Assembly: GCA_028386065.3 (NCBI GenBank)
Contig: JAKUCV010002376.1
Span: 1 to 64,000 of the forward strand
Length of the DNA stretch: 64,000 nucleotides
Reading direction: 5' to 3'
From: Turnera subulata
Taxonomy: Eukaryota; Streptophyta; Magnoliopsida; Malpighiales; Passifloraceae
In this document: piece after piece, positions 11,601 to 22,764 of the stretch
Position numbering within the stretch: position 1 is the stretch's first letter
How the letters are laid out: every line of letters begins with the position of its first letter
Position numbers and translations under genes: made by a program
Notes under the pieces: model-generated
Told to the model about the DNA's origin: nothing
Databases searched by the model: none
What the model saw: only the letters and a program-made list of their open reading frames with translations

Positions 11601-12776
11601 GAAATATGCCGAAGCCAAATTCCTCAACTCGTTCTCCTCGGTGCACCAAGTTCCAGTATCACTTCTTAAGGCTTCAATGTGATTCTGCTTGCGGTGGATA
11701 ATAGTGGAGGTGTGGAAGAAGGCAGTATTCCGGTCCCCTTCTTGTATCCACTGGTTGCGAGATTTTTGCATCCAGAAAATTTCTTCCTGGAGCAAAACCC
11801 CATCTAATTCAGCCCTCAGTTCAATTTCAAGATTTGAAAGATAACGGGATGGTCTCCTCTCAAGGTAACGTTGGATCCCATCAATTCTAGCAAGGAGTCT
11901 TTTCTTTTTCATGTGGATATTTCTGAAAACCTCCTGGTTCCATTTTCTGGCCCGTGTTGTAAACTCTTGCACAGAATCGTAGAGATCCATAGAATTGTTC
12001 CAATTTTCAGAAACAAATTGGGGAAAATCTTGGTGTGTGAGCCAGGCCGCCTGGAATCTAAACGGGCGGTTAGCAATTGGTGGTGGTGATGAGCCATTAC
12101 GGATCAGGATCGGGCAATGATCTGATCCCACTCGTGGAAGATGGAGGACAGATGCCTCAGGGAACTGGGTGCACCAGACACTGTTGCAGAGGAATCTATC
12201 CAGTCGAGCTCTTTGAATACCGCTTTTCCAAGTAAATTTGCATCCCGCAAATCCCACATCCAATAGATTAGTTTTTAAGAGACAGTCAACAAAGAGAGAA
12301 TTCGCTTGCCCTGGTCTTCCTGAACGAGTTCTCCTTTCAGCCCCTTCCAGTACTGCATTAAAGTCCCCAGCCACTAACCAAGGTTCCTTGATTGTCTCAG
12401 CTAGTGCTTCCAAATTTCTCCAGAGGTAACGTCTCCAACTTTCTTTTGGACATCCATACACAACTGTGAACAGGAAGGAAGAACTATTTTCGTCCACTTT
12501 AATGTGCATGAATTGTGGGTGATTGAATAAAATTGAAACCTTGACTCTTGACTCATCCCAAAGGATCCAAATTCCCTCCGCAAATCCCCTTGCCTCAATA
12601 CGGTGAGAATTCGGAAATTGCAATTTGTGAATAATCTGATCAGCTTTCTTGCCACTAATTCGAGGTTCCAAGATAGCCAGAACTTCCGGTCGATGATCTC
12701 TTCTAAGTTGCTTGCATAGACGAGTAAATTTTCGTTTGCCAGCTCCCTGGCAATTCCAAGTGATTATAGGAATCAT
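8690..12776 (-). pseudogene. LINE 1 ORF2: endonuclease-reverse transcriptase-RNase H, interrupted
   Basis: From 12776 leftward the frame encodes an APE-type endonuclease (WNCQGAG, the LEPR glutamate, GDFNA, SDHCP), then reverse transcriptase (KAPGPDG, PIGLCNVIYK, KIDLEKAYDR, RGIRQGDPISPYLF). A TAG at 10791-10793 falls just before the FADDLLLF catalytic box (10784-10287). A TAA at 10287-10289, a TGA at 9660-9662 and a TAG at 9534-9536 follow in the same frame. The last part (9547-8690) is in another frame, so there is also a frameshift near 9500. The terminal RNase H-like domain is eroded: the usual first catalytic aspartate motif reads VKCNFAV. Endonuclease and most of RT are well kept. Confidence 0.88.
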
Positions 12777-12894
12777 AAAACTAATATGATCGTATGGATG
12801 CCAATACCTGGCTAAGAATCAATAACTCGAAAAAGTGGGAGCTCCCTCCATAGGAGCTACTTCCACTTCCATAGCCGATGCAGCTGGAAAAGCC

Positions 12895-14667
12895 TCAATG
12901 GCCTGTAACAACCAACGAGACAGGAAGCTTGCTTGAAACTCTTGCCTCTTGCCGTTCAATCACATGGGAATCCGGGTCGGGTGGTTTGGTACGATGGGGG
13001 GGGGGGGGGGGGGGGGGGAGGATGGTGGTGATTGAGGTAGAGGTGATAGACGAGGTGGAGGGGAATGAGATCCTTGAGGGGGCTTGATACGGAACTGGGG
13101 CATCAGACATGGCTTGGTCTTTAGGGAAAATTATTTTGTGGCAAGTCTCATCTAATGCAATCGCAGAATGATCTTTTCTCATTGGAAGGTCAGTGTTTGT
13201 TTTGCTGCGAAGGAGGATCTTGGGTTGGGCTGTTGTAGTGTTTGGTAATGGCGAAATTTTGGGAAATTGTTTTGCATCAGATATGGTTAACTGGGTTGTC
13301 TGGTTCGAGATCTCCTTGAGTGGATTCCTCTTGGGGTATGGTTTTAAGGGGTTCCGGGCCTGTTTAGAAGGTTGGGCCTTCCTATTGGTTGACATGGGTT
13401 TAACTGGTGTTTGGGCAGGTTTGGACTTGGGTTGGGCTTTTGAAGATGATGCTTGGGCTACAGGTGTCATAGGCACAGATCGTGAAGGAGATGATTCCCA
13501 CAGACAATTATCAGGCACAGTGACCAAAGATTGAAACCTATTACCTGATATTCCGGTGGAGGCAGAACGGGCAACCGGAGTTGCAGATTCAGTTGATCTC
13601 TTGGTCGGCTTTCGAGGACGCTTCGCGACAATCATCCATTCACCTACATCCTGCTCTTTTCCTATGCTTAGGCCATGGGATGGTGTAGGTGTAGTAAGTA
13701 AACTCCCAGATCCTATTGAGGTTGAAATAGGCAGAGCGGATACTGCGTCCCCTGAGGACTGAGCATTCCTGGAGTGGTTATGGGAAGAACAGAGGGCCGC
13801 TGAATGACCATATCTACCACAGGAGAAGCAGATCTGAGATATGCCTTCATACACCACTTTGAAGGATTCCCCATCCAATTTTACTCTCCCCTTTAGTGGT
13901 TTAGAAAGGTCAACTGAGACGGCAACCTTGGCAAATTTTGCTCGTGTTTGGCTTTCTGTCTTGATATCAATTCGAATTGTATTTCCAACCCTATTCCCCA
14001 ATGTTCGCAGTACCTGGGTGTGATATCTGTCCACTGGGACTCCTGGGAAACGAACCCACACAACGGCTTTATCCACCGACCCAGATTCAGCCCTGAAATT
14101 CTTGCACCATGGCTGGACACATAAAGCATGCCCATAAATTGCCCAAGGACCACCTGTCAAAGCATGAAGAAAATCACTGTTTTCCCAAAATCGGATAATG
14201 AAGAAGTTACTCTCAAGGTCTATAATGCGGAACGGTCCGGTTGGTTTCCACATCATCTGGATCTTCGATTGGAGAGACTTGTACCCAATTTCCCTTCCCA
14301 GGAGCTTAACAATTACTGCTTTTTCCCATGGTTTTTCCAGCCTCCTCTTGAAGCACTCAGACAAGACCACATTTTCCCCATCCTCATCCTCAATCACGGT
14401 GATGTCACCCTCCTCACATATGGGTTCTTCGTCTAGCACCCAAGGGTCATCATCGTTCAGATGGTAGGTGCCACCTGCAAGCTTGTCTTTATAGGAGATT
14501 CTAGAATCCTCCACTAAAACATCCCGGATCTGGGGTCCAGGGTCCTCCACTTCTTCATTCTCCTTCAGTCTCACTTTTTTCCCACTGTTTTCCTCTTCAG
14601 CTTGAGGAAGTTCTTTGTCATCAGTTGCAGATACTGGAGATAGACTTGATTGAGCACTGTTTGTCAT
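12895..14667 (-). CDS. LINE 1 ORF1: DUF4283 / CCHC zinc-knuckle protein
   Basis: An uninterrupted 590-aa frame reads leftward from 14667. The first 80 residues are acidic. A DUF4283-type domain follows (KLLGREIGYKSL..., FFIIRF, GGPWAI, VWVRFPGVPV), then a CCHC knuckle (CFSCGRYGHSAALC, about residues 284-297), then a low-complexity Pro/Ser/Lys tail. By family knowledge such proteins bind RNA in the LINE ribonucleoprotein. A run of 23 G (12996-13018) encodes a proline tract near the C-terminus; the frame there depends on its exact length. ORF2 starts about 120 bp further on. Confidence 0.85.
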   Translation of the reverse strand: MTNSAQSSLSPVSATDDKELPQAEEENSGKKVRLKENEEVEDPGPQIRDVLVEDSRISYKDKLAGGTYHLNDDDPWVLDEEPICEEGDITVIEDEDGENVVLSECFKRRLEKPWEKAVIVKLLGREIGYKSLQSKIQMMWKPTGPFRIIDLESNFFIIRFWENSDFLHALTGGPWAIYGHALCVQPWCKNFRAESGSVDKAVVWVRFPGVPVDRYHTQVLRTLGNRVGNTIRIDIKTESQTRAKFAKVAVSVDLSKPLKGRVKLDGESFKVVYEGISQICFSCGRYGHSAALCSSHNHSRNAQSSGDAVSALPISTSIGSGSLLTTPTPSHGLSIGKEQDVGEWMIVAKRPRKPTKRSTESATPVARSASTGISGNRFQSLVTVPDNCLWESSPSRSVPMTPVAQASSSKAQPKSKPAQTPVKPMSTNRKAQPSKQARNPLKPYPKRNPLKEISNQTTQLTISDAKQFPKISPLPNTTTAQPKILLRSKTNTDLPMRKDHSAIALDETCHKIIFPKDQAMSDAPVPYQAPSRISFPSTSSITSTSITTILPPPPPPPHRTKPPDPDSHVIERQEARVSSKLPVSLVVTGH

Positions 14668-14869
14668 GTGAGGCAGAGAGCGTTTGCTTTGTCTTTTTTT
14701 TTTTTCGGTTGTTTGCTTTGTAAATGTCTTTGTAAAGACAGTTTTCGGTGCTTGTTATCCAGTTACTTAAACGACCCTATAGGCTTTCGCTTTCACGTCT
14801 TTCTAAAATTGCAGTCATGGGAAAATCTTGGTTTATTTAATCATTAGGGACTCCCAAGTACAGGAATTC

Positions 14870-15622
14870 TCAAAAAGGAAAATAGAGGATGCTGATTGAA
14901 TGAGCAATAAGAGATCTTAGATCGAGCAGCTTGGGCGGAGGGGCATAAACCCAGTGCAGTGGGCATTGCCTACGCCTGGCTGCCTTAGATACCCAATCAG
15001 CTACACGATTGGCAGACCTGTTACAGTGGCTAAATACGAATTCTTTGTAGCAAGGCAAGTTTGGATATCAAAGATCAAGGCTCTCAGGCACAAGGTTCCT
15101 AATAGCTTTAACAGCAAGAATAGAATCTGTCTCAAAATGGACTTTCTGAAAGCCCCTAACAATGGCTAGTAGGACAGCTTTTCTGATAGCCACTGTCTCG
15201 GCTATTGCAGCAAAGGAGCATCTGATCACGAGCTCCAAGCCTTCAATCAACCTTCCGCTTGTATCCACAAAAGAGGCATCACAATTCATCTTAACTTCAT
15301 CAATGTCAGATGGTTCCCATCCATCATTCCCGGAGCTAGCTCTGTCCTCCGGAGGGAGCAGTTGCTCCATGAATGGCAACCTGTGACTTTGCCGATCCAG
15401 CAGATAATAATTCGCTCCAGCCAAGGTAGTTTGAGGAATGGGGATAGAGCTCCTGAGCACAAAAGAGTTTCGGGCTTCCCATATCTGCCAACATAATACT
15501 GAAGTCATGTAAAGAAAGAGTCGACAAGTGGTCATAGGCAGTACTTCCACCCAGTTCGCCCACCACTTTGCAAAACTGGGGAAGCCTATCTTTGAAGGTT
15601 TATAACGAAGTGATGAGTCCAA
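14870..15622 (-). pseudogene. LINE RNase H-like (RVT_3) relic
   Basis: Minus-strand reading from 15622 gives a LINE C-terminal segment (CWQIWEARNSF) and an RNase H-like domain with candidate acidic residues: Asp in MNCDASF, Glu in AETVAIRKA, Asp in FETDS, Asp in NRVADWV. One in-frame stop at about 15068 separates the last part (15058-14870). No poly-A tail or TSD is visible. The right edge is fused at about 15614-15625 to the intron sequence that follows exon 6 in genes A, B and C, so this piece truncated another PP2 family copy. Confidence 0.7.
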
Positions 15623-16330
15623 AAAATTATGTTGCAGGTTGATGGCCGTTGGTTGCCCCGCTTGCTTCTCTTATTATATTTCTCTTGTTTAGATATGTCT
15701 ATTGTGCTTTTCTAGTTTCTACCCACTGATTACCAATCAGTATTAGTGTTTCCTTATTTTAGCTGGTGAGCATGACCATTGACTGATGGTTTCCAGCAGT
15801 GTATGAAAGATATTAGTTGTTGTAGTTGTCCAATGTTCATTATGTGTCAATGATCTACTTTCATTTGCGAATCACGATTAGTGTCTCATACTTTCTTTAA
15901 TTGTATGAAAAACTTACATTTTTTTGAAGTGTCAAGATATGGATGTAATGCCTTGTGAGAGACCGGATGGTTGGAAGGAGATGGTGATGGGTGAGTACTT
16001 CAATGATTTTGGAGAGGATGGAGGAGCTAAAAGAATTGAATGGCGTGTTTGGTTAGGTGAGAATATACGTCGTGCTTCCGCGATCTTATATGGCTTCCTC
16101 TTACGTGGATTTGAATTTAGACCCAAGGTTGTCGATTTTTCCTTGCCTCTATGGTTACGTTTCTGGATGGAAGATTGCGTTCGGTTGTTGCCTAGTAGGA
16201 AGAGGTTGGTGCTTTCGTCGCTTTCTCCTGTTGTATTATTTCTCCTGTTGTATTATTTATCACTAGTCTCTCATCCCGCGTATTATGCGGGTTGCATTTG
16301 TTTAAATATAAGTATTTGTACCTCATTTAA
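15614..16330 (+). pseudogene. PP2 family pseudogene fragment 1 (intron + last exon, internal deletion)
   Basis: From about 15614 the sequence follows the intron after exon 6 of genes A-C. At 15929-15935 it jumps to the last PP2 exon ([20 protein letters not shown], then WRVWLGE and GFEFRPK). In gene B the two joined points lie near 53065 and 54116, and both carry aagata, so the deletion joined at about 6 bp of microhomology. The F-box exon and the start of PP2 are gone. The stop codon found in other copies is altered, so the frame runs on to 16334. Non-functional by inference. Confidence 0.8.
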
Positions 16331-16733
16331 ATAATTTTAAGTTTTTCACAATAAATATTATTATCTTTGTACCAATTGTAACATTTGTTATAGTGTTATA
16401 AATTATATTTTTTTCTTTTCACTATTGTTTTGGGCTTCCAATAATATGTTTTTCTTTTCACTATTGATTTGGGCTTCCAATAATATGTGAGCTGGTGACA
16501 TGCAACGACACTCAAGATGAATAAAAAGAGCTGACAGTAACAAGTAAAGGATTAAAGTATTTTTGATCACTGTACTTTTAAAAAACTCGAACCGATGAAC
16601 TAAAGCTTGGATTAGGATGTTTTTACCACCTGTCTAAGTAACAAATAAGATCTAAAATGTTATTTTATCGTTGGACAGTTAGCAAGACTTCGAGTCCTTA
16701 TTTTACCTTTTTGTTTATTCTTTCTTCTTTCAG

Positions 16734-17697
16734 TATGGCAGAAGTTGGAAGAGGCGAATGCTGATTTCTTCAGGGCATATTACATAAGGCTGAAACTGAA
16801 GAAACAAATTCTTTTGTTTAATCATTTACTTGAACATCAGTATCATGTCATGAATTATCCCGTCCCTCCTAAAGTACCCTTAGCACCAATACAGAATGGG
16901 ATTCATCCCATGTCTGGTGAGTTCCATCTTTCTAATATTCGTGATATTTGATTTATGAGTTCCATCTTCCTAATATGCAGGTCAAGAATTCACAAAGTAC
17001 ATCTTTATTTTAGCAGAGAGAATGTAATGGATTTTTTTAGAAATTTTTCTCATTCCTTCAATGTTTTAAAGGATCTGCTGGTCAGTATAAGTCATATGTG
17101 GAACTAAATGTACTTGACGATGTTTGAGGCTCCCTTTTTAGTTAATTTGTACTGATGTTAAGTAGCTTTTTCACACACATCTCCGAAGATCATCATACTA
17201 GCTAGTTTTCTGAGTTTCCACCTGTGTCGGGACATTTAGTAAGATGCCATTGTCATTGTTGAAAGTGTAATAGAGTAGTTTCTAGTGAGAATGTTACAAC
17301 AGTAAGAGTCATGCTGACTTTTGGATTCCCCCAAACTTCTGATAGCTTATGGTTTCTGTCATGTTTGGTAAATGAACTGAAATCCCGTTTTCCAGTAATG
17401 TGGCAAAATGAAATATTATTAATGATGTTTTCCCTCGCCTGAAGTTGTAAAGGCAGTCCTGATGGTCATAAAATGACACTTCAACTGTTGTTTCTATTAT
17501 TCAATGTTGCTTGTTTGCAGTGCAGTTAATAATTTACCTATGGGATATCCTGTCCTCCAACAACCTCCAATGCCAGCTCCTGGTCAACCCCATATGGACT
17601 CAATGGGCGGTGGAATATCAAGCTGCCATGTGGGTTAATGGAGTGCCTGCACCTGGAAATTATCATCCCATGCGGATGAATTCAGGAAATGAGTAAG
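16734..17697 (+). pseudogene. Fragment of a plant-specific TIGR01589-type gene, frameshifted
   Basis: Two exons are visible. The first, about 16734-16916, follows a ttctttcag acceptor and encodes VWQKLEEANADFFRAYYIRL plus LKKQILLFNHLLEHQ and ends at a gtgagt donor. The second begins after gcagtgcag (acceptor at 17526) and encodes VNNLPMGYPVLQQPPMPAPG and GGGISSCHV. An extra G near 17631-17634 then shifts the frame to a TAA; the expected continuation (NGVPAPGNYHPMRMNSGNE) is present in the next frame. I recognise the pattern of the uncharacterised plant TIGR01589 domain family, function unknown. The 5' exons are absent and the neighbours are unrelated, so it is a captured fragment. Confidence 0.7.
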
Positions 17698-17699
17698 AA

Positions 17700-18440
17700 C
17701 TTTCTGTCCATAAGTGCAATTAATTTGAGTTTTTCCTGATTGATGAAAATTTTTGCAACTTGGATCCATGATCAGTCGATGTCAACTTGCAAAAGTATCC
17801 TGTGGAAGTTTCTTTTTGTGTGAATTTACTTCATTGCAGTGTTGAATTTGGAAACTTTTTTGCTTTAGGAGTATATGTTCTTAATTTTTTTTTTATACTA
17901 GTCAATAAAGTACTTTTATGGCACTTCAATGGCATTGCCTTGCCATGGTCAATTTAATTTAGTCATCGTAATGATGGCTTCCTTCATTGCATGACATCTT
18001 TATCAATTATGAATAACGAGACTTCCAAGAATGAAAAAAAGAAAGATTACAAATCCCATGTGTGTATCTTTTTGTTGTAATGTTCAAATCAAATTAATTA
18101 TTCGACAAAAAAAAATCAAATTAATTAATTGCATTCGTTTACAACCCTTATAGTTTATAATGTGTTGCTGAAACGATCACAAACGGACTATTTTAGAGAT
18201 CTCCCATATAATTCAAGGGCTAGTTAATTAAACGTATCATCAATCCGCCGGGTCCAGCTGACAGCTGCGATGAATCTCAAGTAACGCTCATCTAATTCTA
18301 AACCTTGAAACCATCAGTCGAGCCATTTGATTCATTGATATCTCGATCAAAATTTAACTAACAACCAACCAACAATCGTCACGCGTCTTTCAATAGTGAG
18401 CAGGGTACTATACTAACCCAACCTCTCGCACTTACCGAGC
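17700..18440. other. Intergenic DNA, no gene seen
   Basis: AT-rich with several homopolymer runs. No exon-like open frame or repeat boundary is obvious. The duplicated unit carrying gene D1 starts at 18441. Confidence 0.45.
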
Positions 18441-18536
18441 CACCTTCCCCTAAACCCCCCTTTGGGCTGTGCGATATATAGACGTTCTTATCCCTTTTTT
18501 TTTTTGGTAAAAGAAACGGCCGTAGGGCTCTTTACA

Positions 18537-21500
18537 TTACAGAGGTCTAATACATCTATTTTGGGCTATTCCCCTAATATCATAATTTAACCCCTCAAGG
18601 ATACACGAAGGGGGAAACAGAAAGGTTTCAGAGCTAAATAAATTACTGCATCCCAAATTAGCTAAAATATCAGCACACTTATTTGCTTCTCGATAAATAT
18701 GGCTAATAGCAACAGCCCAATTCCTACTAAGGAGAAGATGGATCCGACTCACAAGAGCAAGATTACCATTTCTCGGGGGTTCCGAACCCGAAATCAATTG
18801 TGTCACACTTTGGGAGTCCACCTCAAGTTCTATCTGTTTAAATCCCAATTCCCATGCCAACTCCAGCCTTAGTTTCACTGCCCAAAGCTCAGCCCTCAAA
18901 GCCGAACAGGTCCCAAGATTACGAGCAAAGCCACCCATAAACTTCCCACGGTCATCCCTTAACAATCCCCCAGCCCCAGCGATCCCGGGGTTACCCTTGG
19001 ATGCTCCATCCGTATTTAACTTCACAAGCCCCGCTTGAGGAGGCTTCCAAAACACCGGTATCTCCAATCTCCCAGCAAAGCCCAAGAGCTTCTCATTCAA
19101 GGTACGGGCAAATTGGATTTCCTCAACATAAGAGTGCACCATCGGCATCCGCAAGGCAATGTTTAAATCACCCTTAGCCCATCTATCATTTCTAGCCTTC
19201 CACAAAAGCCAGCAAGTCACACCAAATATCAACTCCCAATCCCGCATCGAATCAGCACTCCATTTATTTATTAAGTTCAGCTTGATCCAAGATGACAAAT
19301 CACAATTAAAGAATGAAAGAAAGGCTGACCTGTCCAGCAAAGCCTCCCATATCACACGAGCCTTGGGGCAGTCCCTCATGACATGTAAAGATGACTCTCG
19401 CAGATGGCAAGTAGTACAGCTAGAATCGGCTGCCAGGTGTCTACGGCATCTCTCATCATTAGTTAGAAGTTTATCATGGACCAAAAGCCATAAGAATGAT
19501 CGGATCCGTTGAGGACCTTTCCATTTCCACACAAGATTCCATAGGTCACAATCGTCAGCATTAGCATTATCAACAAGATCTTGATAAGCTGAATTAATAG
19601 TAAACATACCAGAGGGGGATGATTTCCATATCATTGTATCAAGGCCGGCTTCCGGATGAGGAGGGGAACAAGCCCGAATTTTCAATAAGATTTCTTCCGG
19701 CAGGAATTGTCTGAGGGACGTCCAATCCCAATCCCCATCAGCAGTAACATAGTCGCAGACTCTCTTGTTGAGTTCAGAGCTTCCGAGAAGAATCATAGAA
19801 TGGTTCAGAAGAGAGGATTCACCCTCTAACCAGCAATCAATCCAAAACTTTACAGAGAATCCGTTGCCAATAACCCATTGGATGCCCTCCAAGACTTGAC
19901 CCCATATTTTCTCGATTCCTTTCCAGAGATACGACTTTCTCCCTGATGGCTTAATGAACCAATCATCCCCGTTCTTCATAACATATTTTGCCACCAGAAC
20001 CTGAGACCAAAGGCTTTGTGATTGATTAATCATACCCCATGCAAGCTTCATGAGAAAGGCGTCATTTAGACTATCCATCTTACGTAGGCCTAGCCCACCA
20101 GCATTACGCGGACAACAAATGGCATCCCAACTCAACAAATGTATTTTTCGCTTTTCAGCGCAGCTCCCCCAAATGAAATCCCTACAACATTTCTCAATTT
20201 CTTTGCATATACCCAAAGGCAATCTAGACGACTGCATAGTGTAGATAGGGATGGATGAAAGGACAGATTTACATAAGGTAATGCGGCCGGCCAAGGAAAG
20301 ATTATTGGCCTTCCACGAGGATAATCTAGCTCTGATTTTGTCAACCGTACCCCAATATGTAGCCTTCATCACCCTTCCATGAACAATCGGCACACCAAGA
20401 TATCTACCCAGATTCTTAGTAAGAGAAATCCCACCAATTTCGACCAACCTCTCCCTCGTAACACTTCTGCCCTGATGCTTCACAAAAAGACTGCAAACAT
20501 CGCATCATTAATCTCATTTGGGATTCAGAGGCCTCCCCAAAAAGAAGAAGATCATCCGCAAACATCAAATGAGATAAGGTCGGCCCTCGTAAACTAAACC
20601 TGAATGGCTTCCATTTCCCCTCTTCAACTTCTTGCTGAATTAAATGAGATAATCGCTCCATGCAAATAACAAAGAGATAGGGTGATAATGGGTCTCCCTG
20701 TCTAACTCCCCGAGATGGTGAAAATTGGGAGGTAACAGCTCCATTCCAAAGTACTTGCATGGTAGATGAAGTAACACAATGCATGATAAGGTTGGTGATT
20801 TGGGCAGGAAATCCAACAAGGCATAAAGATGCAGCAAGAAAAGCCCAGCTAATACGATCATATGCCTTTTCTAAGTCAACCTTAATTGCCATATAATGTT
20901 TGCCAAGTTTATTCCCCTGCATGGAATGGATGGCTTCTTGGGCCACCACAATGTTGTCGACAATATGGCGGCCTGGCACAAAGCTACTTTGTTGAGGACT
21001 AATCAGAGTAGGGAGCAGTGATTTAATCTTGTTCACAAGTAGTTTAGCAATTACCTTATATACCACATTGCATAGTCCAATTGGCCGAAACTGTTCTATT
21101 CTCTCCGGTGTCTCCACTTTAGGAATAAGTACAAGATAAGTTGGGTTGTGTCCTTCGAGGGATTCAGACCCCTCAAATACCCTTCTCACAAAGCGGCAAA
21201 CATTTTGTCCCACAAGTTTCCACTGATTCTGAAAAAAGACTGCCTGAAACCCATCCGGGCCGGGGACTTTTAAAGGGCCAATGTCGAAGATAGCTCGTCG
21301 AATGTCTTCATCGGTAATCTCCTGACACATCTGCATTTTATCCCTCTCCCCAATCTGCGGAAATTGCATAATAGAGGTTCACTTGGGTCTAATGGCTACA
21401 TCTTCAGAGAACAAGCCTTGGTAATAACATGCCGCCATATTTTGCAGTTCCGCTTCCTCCCATACCCATTCGCCACTGCTGTTGCGTAAGCCCTCAATTT

Positions 21501-22620
21501 TGTTCTTTCTCCTTCGTATAACAGTAGTAAGATGGAAGAAGTGGGTATTTCGGTCACCTTGATTAATCCATTTAGACCGGGATTTTTGAAACCACAGTAC
21601 CTCTTCTTGTTGGAGGATGATATTATACTCTTTAATAACCTCTTGTTCCCTCTTTTCAAGGTTCGGACATCTCCCATTTGCTAGCATATGTTGAATACCT
21701 TGCAAGCGGGCCAAGCATTCCTTCTTCCTCTCAAAGATGTTGCCAAAAACCGTTTTGTTCCATTTGATCAAAATCGGCTGTAAGTTCTCCAGGGCCTTAT
21801 CGATCTGGTCTTCCGTATTCCACTTATCCTGCATCATGTCTTGAAAGTTCTGATGGCTTAGCTATGTGGCCTCAAATCTGAAGGGGCGTCTCACATGAGA
21901 AGAAGGAGAGTTCCCGTCAAGCATCAAGAAAATGGGATGGTGATCAGATTTAATACGTGGAAGATTTCTGAGGGACGCATCAAGAAATTTCAATCTCCAT
22001 GACTCATTTGTAACAGCTCTGTCTAATCTCTCATAAATCCGTTTGTAACCGGCCTTTTTTGGTCCTCTCCATGTGAACTTGGGCCCTGTAGCATCCATAT
22101 TCAGTAAGTTGCATTCGTCCAATTGTTGCTGGAAATGTACACATCTTTGCATATTGGTAGCTCTTCCACCGATTTTTTCGTGCCAGAATAGAAAGTCATT
22201 GAAGTCACTTACCACTGCCCAAGGTTGGATGATACCATAACTAAGTGTCTTAAGGTCCCGCCAAAAAAGATCCTTTAGAGCTTGAGCAGGGTTCACATAC
22301 ACCACAGTCAACAGCCACAAACCCCTTCGTTGATCCCTCCCTTCCATATGTACAAATTGTGGATTATCAAGCAAAATACGAACCCCCGGGATAAATCCAG
22401 TTGCCAGAACCCAAATGCCCCCGGAGAATCCTTGAGCCTCTACTTTGTGAATAAAAAATAGACCCATACTTCTAGCAACACGATCAGCCGAGATTCCACT
22501 GACCCGAACCTCAGTGAGAATAATTAACTCCGGGTGATTCACTCGAATAATATCCTTTAAGATGCTATGGAGTCTTCTACTCCCAGCACCTCTACAATTC
22601 CAATAAATAATCTTAATCAT
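18537..22620 (-). pseudogene. LINE 2 ORF2: endonuclease-RT-RNase H, interrupted
   Basis: Endonuclease motifs in 22620-21862: WNCRGAGSRR, LTEVRVSG, SDFNDF, SDHHPIF. A TAG near 21862 and a TGA near 21379 break the frame without shifting it. RT follows (PGPDGFQAVFFQ, PIGLCNVVYK, KVDLEKAYDR, RGVRQGDPLSPYLF, FADDLLLF). Near 20480-20416 a frameshift moves the rest to another frame (20483-18537), which is 648 aa long and open to its end: RT C-terminus, zf-RVT region (CTTCHLRESSLHVMRDC) and an RNase H domain with catalytic positions kept (NTDGASKGNPG, RAELWA, EVDSQS). The C-terminal half is better preserved than in LINE 1. Confidence 0.87.
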
Positions 22621-22764
22621 AAAAAGTTGTATGGAGAAAGGTACTACACGTACAGAGTTTCAACGAGGGCAAACATGAGGAGCATCCTCCCCCCCGGTCT
22701 GAAGCATCTCGGCATTGGTTCCCTGCGAATCATTATCGCGGTCCCTGAAGCATTGGATAGCCTC

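Larger units (their letters stand above)
8601..14746 (-). mobile_element. LINE 1: complete non-LTR retrotransposon with 16-bp TSD
   Basis: The body, 8617-14730, is flanked by identical 16-mers tgtaaagacagttttc at 8601-8616 and 14731-14746. The left edge of the body is a run of T, the minus-strand poly-A tail, so the element reads right to left. It carries ORF1 (DUF4283 and CCHC knuckle) followed by ORF2 (endonuclease, reverse transcriptase, zf-RVT region, RNase H), the usual order of plant L1-type LINEs. Length of 6.1 kb fits a full-length copy. ORF2 has several stops, so the copy is unlikely to be autonomous. The perfect TSD suggests a fairly recent insertion. Confidence 0.9.

Noticed and set aside
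12878..13087. Plus-strand Gly-rich ORF opposite LINE 1 ORF1
   Set aside because: It is the antisense of the proline tract in ORF1.
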